From Pseudomonadota bacterium (GTDB lineage: Bacteria; Desulfobacterota; Binatia; UBA9968): a DNA stretch of 64,000 nt. Below, in pieces: positions 23,526 through 32,395 of this stretch. The notes beneath the pieces are model-generated. The model was not told where the DNA came from, did no database searches, and saw only the letters and a program-made list of their open reading frames with translations. The stretch lies in contig JAJPJQ010000019.1 of the NCBI GenBank assembly GCA_021324155.1, positions 1 to 64,000 on the forward strand. The letters run 5' to 3'. Numbering within the stretch: the first letter of the stretch is position 1; the number at the start of each line of letters is the position of its first letter. The position numbers and the translations under genes are program-made.

Positions 23526-24818
23526 GTGTTTGCACGCCACACAAAAAAAACCTCGAGCGCGGCCGTCGACGGGCCGCTTAGCCCTTTTCGTCATCGCGAT
23601 TTTCGCGTTTTCTGGACCGCGTCCGTGCTCTCGACGATGGGCTCCCAGTTCACGCAGGTCGCGATGGCATGGCAGATATACGAGCTCACTAACTCGCCGA
23701 TGCAGATCGGGCTTCTCGGTCTTGCGCGCGGCTTGCCGCAGATCGCGCTGCTGCTGGTCGGCGGATTGCTCGCCGACGCCGTCAATCGCCGCAAGCTTTT
23801 GATGTGCACGCAGGCGAGCCTCTTTTGCGTTTCGGCTTCGCTCGCTTTTCTGACGCACGGCGGCAGGGCGTCGCCGGGAATGCTCTACGCGGCGACGATC
23901 CTTCTGGCTTTTTTCAACTCGCTCGACAATCCGTCACGCCAGGCGATTGTGCCCAGTCTCGTGCCGCGCGAGACGCTGGCGCGGGCGCTCGCGCTCAACA
24001 GCTCGCAGCGCTACGTCGCGGTGATCGCTGGGCCTTCGCTCGCGGGCGTCGTCCTCGCCGCGTTCGGCCCGCAGGCATGCTACGCCGTCGACGCGCTCTC
24101 CTGGCTCTGTATGGTGGCGACGCTTGCGTCGATCCGTACGCCGCTGCAGGAGGGCAGAGGCTGGCGGTCGGTTTCTTTACATTCGCTGCGCGAGGGCTGG
24201 GTCTTCGTGATCGGCCACGGCGTCATCTTCCCCTTGATGTTGATGGATTTCGGCGCGATGTTTTTCGGCTCGGCGAAAGCGCTGCTGCCGGTTTATGCGC
24301 GCGACATTCTCAGCGTCGGGCCGCGCGGCCTCGGGGTTCTCTACGCCGCGAGCGCCGTCGGCTCGCTCTTGTCGGCGACCGCGTTCAGCCTCGTGGGCGG
24401 CGTGCGGCGCGCCGGGCTATGGATTTTCAGCGGCGTAACCGTGTACGGCATGTGCACCGTGCTATTCGCCGAATCACGCATTTTTTGGGTATCCGTTGTT
24501 CTGCTGGCCGCTGCCGGGGCGGGCGACACGATCAGTGCGATCTTGCGCGGCACCATCAATCAGCTCGCGACGCCCGACGATCTGCGGGGTAGGATGGCGT
24601 CCATCAATAGTATCTTTACGAATACCGGACCGCCGCTCGGACAATTCGAATCCGGAGCCGTCGCCGCGTGGTTCGGCGCGCCGATGTCGGCGCTGAGCGG
24701 CGGCGTCGCGACGCTCGCGCTGCTCGCGTTCGTCGCCGCGGCTTTTCCCGCGATCCGCCGCTTTCAGATCGACGGCGAGCAGCGCGTCCAGGAAATCAGA
24801 GCCGCGGCGCCGGGATGA
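23526..24818 (+). CDS. MFS transporter, EntS/MFS_3 type exporter
   Basis: The 430-residue protein resembles enterobactin-exporter-like MFS_3 proteins: PLSPFRHRDFRVFWTASVLS at the N-terminus, TMGSQFTQVAMAWQIYELTN, LLVGGLLADAVNRRKLLM with the loop motif, and DNPSRQAIVPSLVPRETLAR, a hallmark of this group. These export siderophores, drugs or other small molecules. The start is GTG 23526; no strong ribosome site is seen. It is convergent with the small secreted protein downstream. Confidence 0.85.
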   Translation: MFARHTKKTSSAAVDGPLSPFRHRDFRVFWTASVLSTMGSQFTQVAMAWQIYELTNSPMQIGLLGLARGLPQIALLLVGGLLADAVNRRKLLMCTQASLFCVSASLAFLTHGGRASPGMLYAATILLAFFNSLDNPSRQAIVPSLVPRETLARALALNSSQRYVAVIAGPSLAGVVLAAFGPQACYAVDALSWLCMVATLASIRTPLQEGRGWRSVSLHSLREGWVFVIGHGVIFPLMLMDFGAMFFGSAKALLPVYARDILSVGPRGLGVLYAASAVGSLLSATAFSLVGGVRRAGLWIFSGVTVYGMCTVLFAESRIFWVSVVLLAAAGAGDTISAILRGTINQLATPDDLRGRMASINSIFTNTGPPLGQFESGAVAAWFGAPMSALSGGVATLALLAFVAAAFPAIRRFQIDGEQRVQEIRAAAPG

Positions 24819-24856
24819 TCCGGCGCCGCGCGCCCCGAATTCGCTGCCTCGCTATT

Positions 24857-25165
24857 TTACCAGCGGCGCCATCCCCAGCGATCGTGCCGCAGATCGCCGT
24901 AAGCATCGGCAAGCAGGCGCCGATGATGCGCGATTTGTCGGCGGTCGAACGCGATTTCCGCCGGGCCCGCGCCGTTTCTCAGATCGCGTCTGAGCTCCAG
25001 CTCGCTACGATATAAACGCCGCTTGAGAGCGGCGATATCCGTGTAATCGCGCCGGATCTCGCCGCCGCGCCAGCCGTAAAACGTATCCGCAAAAGCGGGC
25101 GTTCCCGCCGCCAGCATTGAAGCTGCGATCAATCCGCCAAAAATCAATTTTTTTGTTTTGCTCAT
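24857..25165 (-). CDS. small secreted basic protein
   Basis: The 102-residue product has a typical signal peptide (LIFGGLIAASMLAAGTPAFA, cleavage before DTFYG). The mature part is about 75 residues, rich in Arg, Asp and Tyr (RRDYTDIAALKRRLYRSELE, IAHHRRLLADAYGDLRHDR), and probably a helical hairpin. Similar small proteins occur as repeats in environmental bacteria but I can assign no function. GATAGGAGG is its ribosome site and lies in a hairpin arm. Confidence 0.65.
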   Translation of the reverse strand: MSKTKKLIFGGLIAASMLAAGTPAFADTFYGWRGGEIRRDYTDIAALKRRLYRSELELRRDLRNGAGPAEIAFDRRQIAHHRRLLADAYGDLRHDRWGWRRW

Positions 25166-25170
25166 ATCGC

Positions 25171-25197
25171 CTCCTATCAGCTTAGACGCGATAGGAG
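25171..25197 (-). promoter_or_regulatory. 5'-leader hairpin covering the ribosome site
   Basis: CTCCTATC (25171-25178) and GATAGGAG (25190-25197) are perfect inverted repeats with an 11-base loop. On the minus strand the arm nearer the gene is the Shine-Dalgarno sequence of the secreted protein gene, so the hairpin would mask it. Confidence 0.5.
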
Positions 25198-25257
25198 TCG
25201 GACGGTTTACGCCGTGGGCAGGAGTGTGAAGGGGGGTTCCGAAAAGGCCGCGGGCGT

Positions 25258-27396
25258 TTACTTATTGCCGAAGAAGCCCTGCAAACCTTTAATGATCTCG
25301 TCCTTCGTGTTGTTCTTTTTCTTCTTTTTCTTGCCGTCGTCGGGCGGCGCGTTTTCGTCGGCGTCGGAGGATTTTTTCGACTTCTTGCCGCCGCCGATGT
25401 CGCCGAACGTCTGGCCGAGGAATCCTTTCTGCATGGCGCGCGCTACGTAGTTCATGTCGGGTTTCGGCTTGGCGCCGGGGAGCTTGCCGGACAACGTGAA
25501 AGGCATTTCGAGCTGGCCCTGGTCGTTGAGAAAGCCTTTGGCCTGATTGGCTTTGTTGACGATATCGCGCGAGAGCGGCTGCGAGAACGTCAGGACCGCG
25601 CTGAAGTCGACCTTGCGGTTGAACGCGACCCAGCCTTTGCCCAGCGTGTAGAACTCGGCGGCGGAGACGACGAGATTGTCGGTGCGCGCGCGGCCATCGG
25701 CGATGACGGCGGTGCCTTTCATCTGTTTGAACTCGGTGTCTTTAGCGCTGAAGACCTCGGGATATTTCTTGCGGATGTCGTTCGGCACGATGCTCATGCC
25801 GCCGGGCACGTTCGAAAACATGCTCTCTGCGAGGTTGACGTCGAGCAGCGCGCCGTTTTTCACCTCCATCTTCGCCTGACCCTTGAGAGCATCCTGGATC
25901 GCGTCCCAGCTTTTGCCGGCGCCGGTAACGTCGAGATCCATATCCAGAAAACCGCGGAGATTCTTCGGCGCGCTGGGAGAAATGGCATTGGAAAGCGCGG
26001 CGACATCGACCGCCTTGACGTTCGCGGTCAAGGCGAAGCGCGGCGTCGCCTCGCGCATGTCGTAGTGGCCCTTGGCTTTCACGTTGCCGCTGAAGGCATC
26101 CGCCGAAAAGCTCTCGATCGTTGCGATGCGCTCCGCGAACGAAACGGAAGTCTGAATGTTTTTGAAATCGCTGTCGGCGATCGTGCCGCCAGAGGAAGTG
26201 AAGTTGCCGCGCGACGTGACCGCTCCGTCTTTCACGAGCAGAGTCCCTTCGCCCTTGAGATCTTTCACGACTTCGGGTTTTTTCCTGTCTTTCGACAGGC
26301 CTTTGATGTCCGAGAGGTTCAGCTGCGGCGACGAGAGACGATAGCTCATGTTCGTGGGCGATAAGCTCGTAGCCTTGACCGCGAGCCGAAGCTGCGAACT
26401 GCCGATCTTGAACGTCGTCTCCGGCAGCTCCGCAGTTTTCGCCGTGAAGTTGATCTTTGCGTTGATGTCTTTAACCGGCTGCGCGAGGGCCGGCACGCGC
26501 GCGCTGATGCCCGCCAGATTCAAAGTGCCGTCGAGGTCGGGCAGCACATTTTTCCCGACACGTCCGGTGACCCGGCTTTTTACGCCGATGCTGCCAGCGA
26601 GCGCCAGGTCTTTCGGCAATTTCTTGCTCACGCCGGGGAGAGTCTTTTCCAGGTTCTCCAGCGCAATGGTGTCGAGCTCGATATCGCCCTCGACCGGAAG
26701 ATCGTTAAAGTCCGTCTTCGGGCCGAGCGGACCGACACGGCCTTTCAGACGAAAATTTTGTTTAGGTGCGTCGAGCACGGCGGCCTTGAGGTCCATCTCG
26801 ATCGGCCGCTCGAAGTTGATGTCTTTGATCTTGAAGTCGAGCTTTGTCGCGTGAAAATCGATGCCCTCCGCGGCGTCTTGGTAGTGGATCTCGCCGTCGT
26901 CGACATCCACCAGGGAAACCGCCAGCGGCGGGGGCGCTCCACGCTCGCCGGCGCGTTGCTTTTTTTCCTTCTCGGTTTTTTCTTTTTTCTCCTTTTCGCT
27001 GCCGCCGATGCTAGCGAAGTTTAATTGTCCGCTTTTGTCGCGGAAGACGTTGATCACCGGCCGGTGCAGAACCATGTTCCGGATCTCGAGCTCTCTTCTG
27101 AGCAGGAGCGGCACGAGTTTCATATTGACCTGGAGATCGGCGGCGCGGACGAATGGCTCGTTAGAGAAGGCGGGATCGTCGGAGAGCGAGAATTGCTTCA
27201 AGCGCACGCCGATGCCGCCCCAGAGCGTAAGGCCTATCTCCCCGACCGTCATGGTGCGCCCCATCGACTCCTGCGCGCGCGCGAGCAGGTAGTCTTTGTT
27301 GCGGTTGATCAGGCTATTGAGGTTCGCGAGCGCAAGAACGGTCACGACGAGCATGACGGCGATGATGGCGCCGGCGACGATAAATAATTTTCTCAT
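25258..27396 (-). CDS. AsmA family protein
   Basis: The 712-residue product starts with one membrane helix (LFIVAGAIIAVMLVVTVLAL), then the AsmA N-terminal domain (MTVGEIGLTLWGGIGVRLKQ, SNEPFVRAADLQVNMKLVPL) and ends with the AsmA C-terminal domain (GHYDMREATPRFALTANVKA, LRGFLDMDLDVTGAG). AsmA proteins form long beta-groove bridges between the two membranes and help outer-membrane lipid homeostasis. Two lysine-rich strings, one after residue 130 (KEKKEKTEKEKK) and one near the C-terminus (KKKKKKN), are unusual additions. Confidence 0.85.
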   Translation of the reverse strand: MRKLFIVAGAIIAVMLVVTVLALANLNSLINRNKDYLLARAQESMGRTMTVGEIGLTLWGGIGVRLKQFSLSDDPAFSNEPFVRAADLQVNMKLVPLLLRRELEIRNMVLHRPVINVFRDKSGQLNFASIGGSEKEKKEKTEKEKKQRAGERGAPPPLAVSLVDVDDGEIHYQDAAEGIDFHATKLDFKIKDINFERPIEMDLKAAVLDAPKQNFRLKGRVGPLGPKTDFNDLPVEGDIELDTIALENLEKTLPGVSKKLPKDLALAGSIGVKSRVTGRVGKNVLPDLDGTLNLAGISARVPALAQPVKDINAKINFTAKTAELPETTFKIGSSQLRLAVKATSLSPTNMSYRLSSPQLNLSDIKGLSKDRKKPEVVKDLKGEGTLLVKDGAVTSRGNFTSSGGTIADSDFKNIQTSVSFAERIATIESFSADAFSGNVKAKGHYDMREATPRFALTANVKAVDVAALSNAISPSAPKNLRGFLDMDLDVTGAGKSWDAIQDALKGQAKMEVKNGALLDVNLAESMFSNVPGGMSIVPNDIRKKYPEVFSAKDTEFKQMKGTAVIADGRARTDNLVVSAAEFYTLGKGWVAFNRKVDFSAVLTFSQPLSRDIVNKANQAKGFLNDQGQLEMPFTLSGKLPGAKPKPDMNYVARAMQKGFLGQTFGDIGGGKKSKKSSDADENAPPDDGKKKKKKNNTKDEIIKGLQGFFGNK

Positions 27397-27476
27397 AGCA
27401 TGACTCGGCAGTTGGAACTGGCCGGTAAGCTCGTATTATCGCTCTTAACAAAGGCCGTTTCCAGCGCAGAACTTCC

Positions 27477-27505
27477 TTGCCGCGCACAACGGCTTCGCAT
27501 AGAAT
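27477..27505 (+). promoter_or_regulatory. promoter for the YciI/PPOX pair
   Basis: TTGCCG (27477-27482), 17 bases, TAGAAT (27500-27505). The start near 27512 leaves a leader with GGACGGAGG before ATG 27539. Confidence 0.55.
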
Positions 27506-27538
27506 CCATTCGGGCTACACCAACGGACGGAGGTTGCC

Positions 27539-27847
27539 ATGTGGTATCTCATCCTGCGCAGGCCGGTGCGGCCGCGCGAGGAATGGACCGTGACTCTCGA
27601 CCAGCATTTCGTCTGGATGAAAGAGCAGCATCAAAACGGTCGCATTCTTTTTTCCGGACCCAGCGCCGACCGCAAGCTCGGCATTTACGTAATTCGCGCG
27701 GCGTCGCGCGAGGAGGCCGAGCGGATCGCCTCCGGCGATCCCTACACGAAGGCCGGGTTTACCGCCTTCGATGTCATCGAATGGGAAGTTCATCAGATCC
27801 TCGGCGTGGGGCCGTTTACCGCCGCGGAATTGAAGGCGCACAAGTAA
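27539..27847 (+). CDS. YciI-related protein
   Basis: The 102-residue protein begins MWYLILRRPVRPREEW and has the YciI core with a histidine (LDQHFVWMKEQHQNGRILFS) and SREEAERIASGDPYTKAG. YciI-like proteins are dimeric ferredoxin-like folds related to muconolactone isomerase; activity is usually unknown. It overlaps the following PPOX gene by one base (TAATG), indicating an operon. Confidence 0.85.
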   Translation: MWYLILRRPVRPREEWTVTLDQHFVWMKEQHQNGRILFSGPSADRKLGIYVIRAASREEAERIASGDPYTKAGFTAFDVIEWEVHQILGVGPFTAAELKAHK

Positions 27848-28260
27848 TGGACATCGCCGAAGCGATCAAATTTCTGGCGCAACATCATCGCGGCGTCCTT
27901 GCGACACGGCGGCGGAGCGGCGCGCTCCAGATGTCGCCGGTGTCGCCCGGTCTGGACGCCGACGGGCGGGTGATTATTACGAGTCGCGAGACCGCGTACA
28001 AAATTCTTAATCTGCGCCGCGACCCGCGCGCGTCGCTTTGTGTGTTTACCGAGGCGTTCCACGGTTTGGGATGGGTGCAGATCGACGGCCGGGCCGAGAT
28101 CCTGTCGCTGCCGGAAGCGATGGAGCCCCTCGTCGACTGGCACCGCCGGATCAAGGGCGAGCATCGTGATTGGAGCGAATACCGCAAAACAATGGAGGCG
28201 CAGCGGCGCGTGCTGCTGCGGATCATCGTCGAGCGCGCCGGGCCCGACCTGAAGGGGTGA
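27847..28260 (+). CDS. PPOX-class (F420/FMN-dependent) oxidoreductase
   Basis: This 137-residue split-barrel protein starts MDIAEAIKFLAQHHRGVLAT and is a paralogue of the product at 18696. SPVSPGLDADGRVIITSRET, KILNLRRDPRASLCV, and WVQIDGRAEILSLPEAMEPL follow the FDOR/PPOX pattern. It most likely binds F420 or a flavin and reduces a small compound. The start is the ATG that overlaps the YciI stop; a longer open frame upstream only covers non-coding DNA and the YciI gene. Confidence 0.85.
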   Translation: MDIAEAIKFLAQHHRGVLATRRRSGALQMSPVSPGLDADGRVIITSRETAYKILNLRRDPRASLCVFTEAFHGLGWVQIDGRAEILSLPEAMEPLVDWHRRIKGEHRDWSEYRKTMEAQRRVLLRIIVERAGPDLKG

Positions 28261-28308
28261 GAATTTTTATTGACTAAAAATATGCGCGGGGATAAGCTCC
28301 TCGCGAAT

Positions 28309-28378
28309 GTTGAGTTTTGAATCTTGAGTGAGGAAGGTTCTGAAAACTCTTTGAATTCAAAACTCAAAAATTCAACAC
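28309..28378. repeat. heptad-repeat inverted element B
   Basis: Just before ssb. Left arm (28309-28331) reads in 7-base units TGTTGAG, TTTTGAA, TCTTGAG; right arm (28354-28378) has the complementary series ATTCAAA, ACTCAAA, AATTCAA. The arms can pair over most of their length. Confidence 0.65.
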
Positions 28379-28395
28379 TGATTTAGGAGAAAACC

Positions 28396-28824
28396 ATGTC
28401 GGTTAACAAAGTCATCCTAATCGGCAATCTCGGCAAAGACCCCGAGGTGCGCTATACCGCGAACGGCCGCGCCGTGGCGCGCTTTCCGGTCGCGACCAGC
28501 GAGGTCTGGAACGACGCCGAGGGCAACCGGCAGGAAAGAACCGAGTGGCACAATATCATCGTCTGGGGCAAGCAGGGCGAGACCTGCGGCCAGTATCTCG
28601 CCAAAGGGCGCCAGGCGTACATCGAAGGCAGCATCCGCACGCGCTCCTACGACGATAAAAACGGCCAGAAGCGCTATGTGACCGAGATTATCGCCCAGCG
28701 GGTGCGCTTTCTCGGCGGCGGAGGCGGTGGGCGCATCGCGCCGGAGGCCGACGGCGAAGGCCACGGGGAAACGGCCGCCGCGGGCGGCGGACAGGCGCCG
28801 TTCGACGACGACATTCCGTTCTGA
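28396..28824 (+). CDS. ssb: single-stranded DNA-binding protein
   Basis: This 142-residue SSB protects and organises single-stranded DNA in replication and repair. It starts [20 protein letters not shown], the usual OB-fold opening, with [20 protein letters not shown] and [21 protein letters not shown] Gly-rich linker follows and the acidic partner-binding tip FDDDIPF ends the protein. GGAG lies nine bases before the ATG. Confidence 0.95.
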   Translation: MSVNKVILIGNLGKDPEVRYTANGRAVARFPVATSEVWNDAEGNRQERTEWHNIIVWGKQGETCGQYLAKGRQAYIEGSIRTRSYDDKNGQKRYVTEIIAQRVRFLGGGGGGRIAPEADGEGHGETAAAGGGQAPFDDDIPF

Positions 28825-28960
28825 TTTAGGTAGCGGGTCAGGTAAGTCACACAGCTTTTACCCCCCTCCGGTAAATTCCATCCCGAATTCCGTGTTTTGC
28901 TGATATCCCCATATCTTCGACGGCGATATCCTGAAATCAGCTCGAAAGGGGGGACCCCAC

Positions 28961-29227
28961 ATGGGCATTTTGGGTTGGATCGTATTCGGCTTAATCGTCG
29001 GCTTCGTGGCGAAGTTTCTGACGCCCGGGCGCGACCCGGGCGGCTTTATCGTTACGATGATAATCGGCATTGTCGGCGCATTGCTCGGCGGCTTTATCGG
29101 CAGGGCGGTTGGCCTCTATAACGAAAATGATCCGGTCGGTTTCGTCATGGCGGTGATCGGCGCGGTGATTCTGCTGCTCCTTTATCGCCTGTTTACGGGC
29201 GGCAGCCGGCGCAGATCGATCGCTTAG
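28961..29227 (+). CDS. GlsB/YeaQ/YmgE family membrane protein
   Basis: The 88-residue protein has the transglycosylase-associated (Gly-rich) pattern: ILGWIVFGLIVGFVAKFLTP, GGFIVTMIIGIVGALLGGFI and a third helix MAVIGAVILLLLYRLF. Such proteins are small three-helix membrane proteins, often stress-induced, of unknown mechanism. An AAGGGGGG site precedes the ATG. It is convergent with the hydroxyacid dehydrogenase, two bases away. Confidence 0.85.
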   Translation: MGILGWIVFGLIVGFVAKFLTPGRDPGGFIVTMIIGIVGALLGGFIGRAVGLYNENDPVGFVMAVIGAVILLLLYRLFTGGSRRRSIA

Positions 29228-29229
29228 TC

Positions 29230-30198
29230 TCAATCGACACGGTTTCTTTCACGACCGTCGAGGAAGGCGAGAACGTTTTCCTCCACCTCCCCGAGCAAGC
29301 GCTCGCGCGCTTCGCGCGCCGACCACGCAGTGTGTGGCGTAACGAGCAGGTTGTCGAGCTCTTTGGCAGCTTGGATGATGGGATGGTCGGGGGGCGGCGG
29401 CTCGCGCGAGATCACGTCCAGCGCAGCCCCGCCTAGCTTCTTCTGTCTTAGAGCATCGATCAGCGCACTCTCATCTACGAGTGCGCCCCGAGCGGTGTTC
29501 ACCAGAAAAGCGCCGGATTTCATCCGCGCCAAGGCAGCGGCGTCGATGAGGTTTTTCGTCGCCGGTGTCAGCGGCGCGTGCAGCGAAAGAAAATCGACTT
29601 TCGCCAGCAATTCATCCAGCGGCAGGCGCCCGGCTGCAGTCTCCTTCGCTCCAGGTCTTCTCGCTACCAGCACTTCCATACCGAGAGCCCGCGCTACCTC
29701 GGCGACGCGGCGGCCGATGTTGCCGTAGCCGACGATGCCAAGCTTTTTCCCGGCAAGCTCCGTCGTCGCGAAATCGAGACGGGTGTAAATCGGACTCTCT
29801 TCCCAATGGCCGCAGCGGACAACGTCGATGTAGCCGCCGCCGCGGGTTGCGAGTTCGAGGATGAGCGCGATCGTGAATTGCGCGACCGATTGCGCTGCGT
29901 AGCCGGGCACGTTTGCGACCGCGATTCCGCGCTCGCGCGCCGCGATGAGGTCGATGTTGTCCGTTCCCGTAGCCGCCTCGGCGATGAACTTCAAGGTGCG
30001 CGTCTGGGACGCGTTCAGCGCGGCGCGATCGAGCGGGACTTTGTTGGTCACGATCACAGGGAAGCCGTCGATTCGTTGCAAGATCTCCACGGGTGGCGTT
30101 TGCTTATGAATCGTGCAATCCCATCGTTCGGTGAAGCGGTTCAGCGGAACGTCGCCGAACGTCGAGGCATCTAAGAAGACGATGCGGATGTCGGCCAT
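29230..30198 (-). CDS. D-2-hydroxyacid dehydrogenase (glycerate dehydrogenase-like)
   Basis: The 322-residue NAD(H) enzyme has the expected fold: AEAATGTDNIDLIAARERGI, nucleotide motif GKKLGIVGYGNIGRRVAEVA, catalytic LVNTARGALVDESAL with the arginine, EPPPPDHP with the glutamate, and TPHTAWSAREAR with the histidine. It should interconvert 2-keto and D-2-hydroxy acids such as hydroxypyruvate and glycerate. Its ATG immediately follows the MazG stop (TAG-ATG), so the two are one transcript. Confidence 0.9.
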   Translation of the reverse strand: MADIRIVFLDASTFGDVPLNRFTERWDCTIHKQTPPVEILQRIDGFPVIVTNKVPLDRAALNASQTRTLKFIAEAATGTDNIDLIAARERGIAVANVPGYAAQSVAQFTIALILELATRGGGYIDVVRCGHWEESPIYTRLDFATTELAGKKLGIVGYGNIGRRVAEVARALGMEVLVARRPGAKETAAGRLPLDELLAKVDFLSLHAPLTPATKNLIDAAALARMKSGAFLVNTARGALVDESALIDALRQKKLGGAALDVISREPPPPDHPIIQAAKELDNLLVTPHTAWSAREARERLLGEVEENVLAFLDGRERNRVD

Positions 30199-30600
30199 CT
30201 ATTTCCGCTCCATGCGCTTCGCCTCTTCCCAAAAGCTGTCCATTTCCTCCAGGGTCGCATCGGAGAGATTCCTGCCCTGAGCCTCAATGCGCGCTTCGAC
30301 GTGCGCGAAACGGCGGAGAAATCGCTCGACCCCCTCGGCAAGGCAGTCTTCGCTCTCAATATTGAGAAAACGGGAAAGATTGACGAGCGATAGAAGAAGA
30401 TCAGCCATTTCCTCGCCGCTGCGGCGGCGGTCGCCGGAAGCGGCGGCTTTTTTGAGCTCGTCGAACTCCTCCTCGACCTTTTTCCACACGGGTCCCGCGT
30501 CGGGCCAGTCAAAGCCCAGCGTCGACGCCCATTCCGTGACGCGCTGCGCGCGCGCGAGTGCGGGAAGAGATTTCGGAAAATTGTTTTTCGGCGCCGCCAT
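30199..30600 (-). CDS. mazG: MazG-like nucleotide pyrophosphohydrolase
   Basis: The 133-residue protein is a single MazG domain with the metal motif EEEFDELKKAA and, 25 residues on, GEEMADLLLSLVNLSRFLNI. It would hydrolyse NTPs or aberrant nucleotides to monophosphate and pyrophosphate. E. coli MazG has two domains; this one has one and resembles the C-terminal half (FWEEAKRMER end). The start is taken at ATG 30600; six more codons upstream are open. Confidence 0.85.
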   Translation of the reverse strand: MAAPKNNFPKSLPALARAQRVTEWASTLGFDWPDAGPVWKKVEEEFDELKKAAASGDRRRSGEEMADLLLSLVNLSRFLNIESEDCLAEGVERFLRRFAHVEARIEAQGRNLSDATLEEMDSFWEEAKRMERK

Positions 30601-30649
30601 GCGGCAGATATAAGCCATGATTTCGGCAATGTCTAGGCGATGGGCAGCC

Positions 30650-30678
30650 TTGTCAGCCTTGGAACGCTAAGCTACTGT
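30650..30678 (+). promoter_or_regulatory. promoter of the DMT transporter gene
   Basis: TTGTCA (30650-30655), 17 bases, TACTGT (30673-30678). ATG 30690 is 11 bases beyond, leaving a leader of about five bases. Confidence 0.4.
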
Positions 30679-30689
30679 GCCTCTACTTC

Positions 30690-31550
30690 ATGCGGCCGGA
30701 ATTCATCGCGATTCTCTCGTCGATGCTGTGGGCGGCGGACGCCGTTTTGGTGAGCCTCGGCGCGCGTACCTCGAATGTCGTCGCTGCGGCGTTCCTCAGC
30801 TACGCGTTTTCGGCGGGGGCGATGTGGATTGTTCTCTCCACCTATTTTCCTTTCGAGCGGCTCGCATCGCGCGCGACGATTTTTTTTCTACTGAGCGGGT
30901 GCCTCCAGCCGCTGCTAGCGCGGATTCTCTACTACAGCGGCATCACGCGCATCGGCGTGGCACGCGCCGGGCCGCTCCGCGGCGTCGAGCCGCTGCTGTC
31001 GGTGACTATCGCGATCCTATTTCTGCACGAGCGGCCGAGCGTCAACGTATATGTCGGCGCGGCGTTGATCGTCGCCAGCGTCTGGCTTGTGCTGTGGCAG
31101 AGCGAGACCGAGACGCGCGCGACGTTCACGGACTATCTGTTGCCGCTCGGCGCGGCGCTCTGCGGCGCGGTCTCGCAAAATCTGCGCAAGACCGGCCTGC
31201 TGCTCCTGCCCGACCCCTACGCCGGCACGGCCGTCAGCACGTCGCTGTCGCTCGTGCTGTTCGCCGCTTATCTCGCGGGCAGCGGCAAGATGCGGCTGAT
31301 CGCGCCGACACGCCGCGCTCTGCCGTTTTTCGCCGCCGCCGCGGTGGTTTCGACCACCGCGCAGGTATTGAACTACGAGGCACTGAACATGGGGGACGTC
31401 TCGGCGATGGTACCGCTGCTCAACACGACGCCGCTCTTCGCGGTGCTTTTTAGCGTCGTCTTCTTGCGCAAGGTAGAGACCGTGACGTTGCGCATCGTGC
31501 TCGGCGCGCTGGTGATGTTCATGGGCGTCGTCGTGATCGCGTTTCGATAG
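30690..31550 (+). CDS. EamA/DMT-superfamily transporter
   Basis: This 286-residue membrane protein has ten helices in two EamA repeats: FIAILSSMLWAADAVLVSLG opening repeat 1, RAGPLRGVEPLLSVTIAI with its end, and EALNMGDVSAMVPLLNTTPL in repeat 2. DMT proteins export or import metabolites such as amino acids. No ribosome site is visible. It is divergent from mazG. Confidence 0.85.
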   Translation: MRPEFIAILSSMLWAADAVLVSLGARTSNVVAAAFLSYAFSAGAMWIVLSTYFPFERLASRATIFFLLSGCLQPLLARILYYSGITRIGVARAGPLRGVEPLLSVTIAILFLHERPSVNVYVGAALIVASVWLVLWQSETETRATFTDYLLPLGAALCGAVSQNLRKTGLLLLPDPYAGTAVSTSLSLVLFAAYLAGSGKMRLIAPTRRALPFFAAAAVVSTTAQVLNYEALNMGDVSAMVPLLNTTPLFAVLFSVVFLRKVETVTLRIVLGALVMFMGVVVIAFR

Positions 31551-31641
31551 CTTTTATGGCTGCAAACACTGGACCCTGAAAATAAAATCTGATAGACAAA
31601 GAACGAATTTTCACCCGCATTTACGGCGACAGGAGGCGCGA

Positions 31642-32361
31642 ATGGACGTCACGACTTCCACACTCCAGCTCAATACACCGGACGGGAAGATGGAGACCTT
31701 CGAGGCGCGGCCGAAGGAAGGCGACGCGCATCCGGCCGTCATCGTTCTTATGGAGGCCTTCGGCCTCAACGATCATATCAAGAACGTGACGGAGCGCATC
31801 GCGAAAGAAGGGTACGTCGCGATCGCTCCCGATCTGTATCACCGCGAGCCGGAGCGCATCGTACCGTATTCAGAGCTGCAAAAGGCCGTCGGCATCATGA
31901 ATCGTCTCAAGGACGACAAGGTCATGAGCGATGTCGGCGCCATTATTAATCATCTCAAGGCGCAGAATTATGTAAAGGCCGGATCAATCGGCGTCACCGG
32001 CTTCTGCATGGGCGGACGCTTTACCTATCTATCCGCCGCGCACCACAACAAAGACGTCAAAGCCGCGGTCGCTTTCTACGGCGGCGGTATCCCGATGGGC
32101 AATCCGAGCCCGCTCGCGCGCACCGGCGAGATCAACTGCCCGATCTATCTTTTTTTCGGCGGCAAAGATCCGCTGATTCCGGCCGAGCATGTCGCACAGA
32201 TCAACAAGGCGCTCACAGACCACCACAAGACCTTCATGATGAAGCTGTATCCCGAAGCGACGCACGGCTTTTTCTGCGACGAGCGTCAGAGCTACAACGC
32301 CGATGCCGCCAAGGACGCGTGGGAGAAAACGAAATCGTTCTTCGCGCAGCATCTAAAGTAG
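31642..32361 (+). CDS. dienelactone hydrolase family protein
   Basis: The 239-residue alpha/beta hydrolase has the DLH nucleophile elbow GVTGFCMGG (cysteine), the acid in GGKDPLIPAEH, and histidine in PEATHGFFCDERQSYN. DLH family members open dienelactones in chloroaromatic catabolism, but many are general carboxylesterases. AGGAGG precedes ATG 31642. The aguB gene follows 34 bases downstream. Confidence 0.9.
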   Translation: MDVTTSTLQLNTPDGKMETFEARPKEGDAHPAVIVLMEAFGLNDHIKNVTERIAKEGYVAIAPDLYHREPERIVPYSELQKAVGIMNRLKDDKVMSDVGAIINHLKAQNYVKAGSIGVTGFCMGGRFTYLSAAHHNKDVKAAVAFYGGGIPMGNPSPLARTGEINCPIYLFFGGKDPLIPAEHVAQINKALTDHHKTFMMKLYPEATHGFFCDERQSYNADAAKDAWEKTKSFFAQHLK

Positions 32362-32395
32362 GCGCGAAGCCGCGCGCTGGAGCGCAGAGCCTAGA

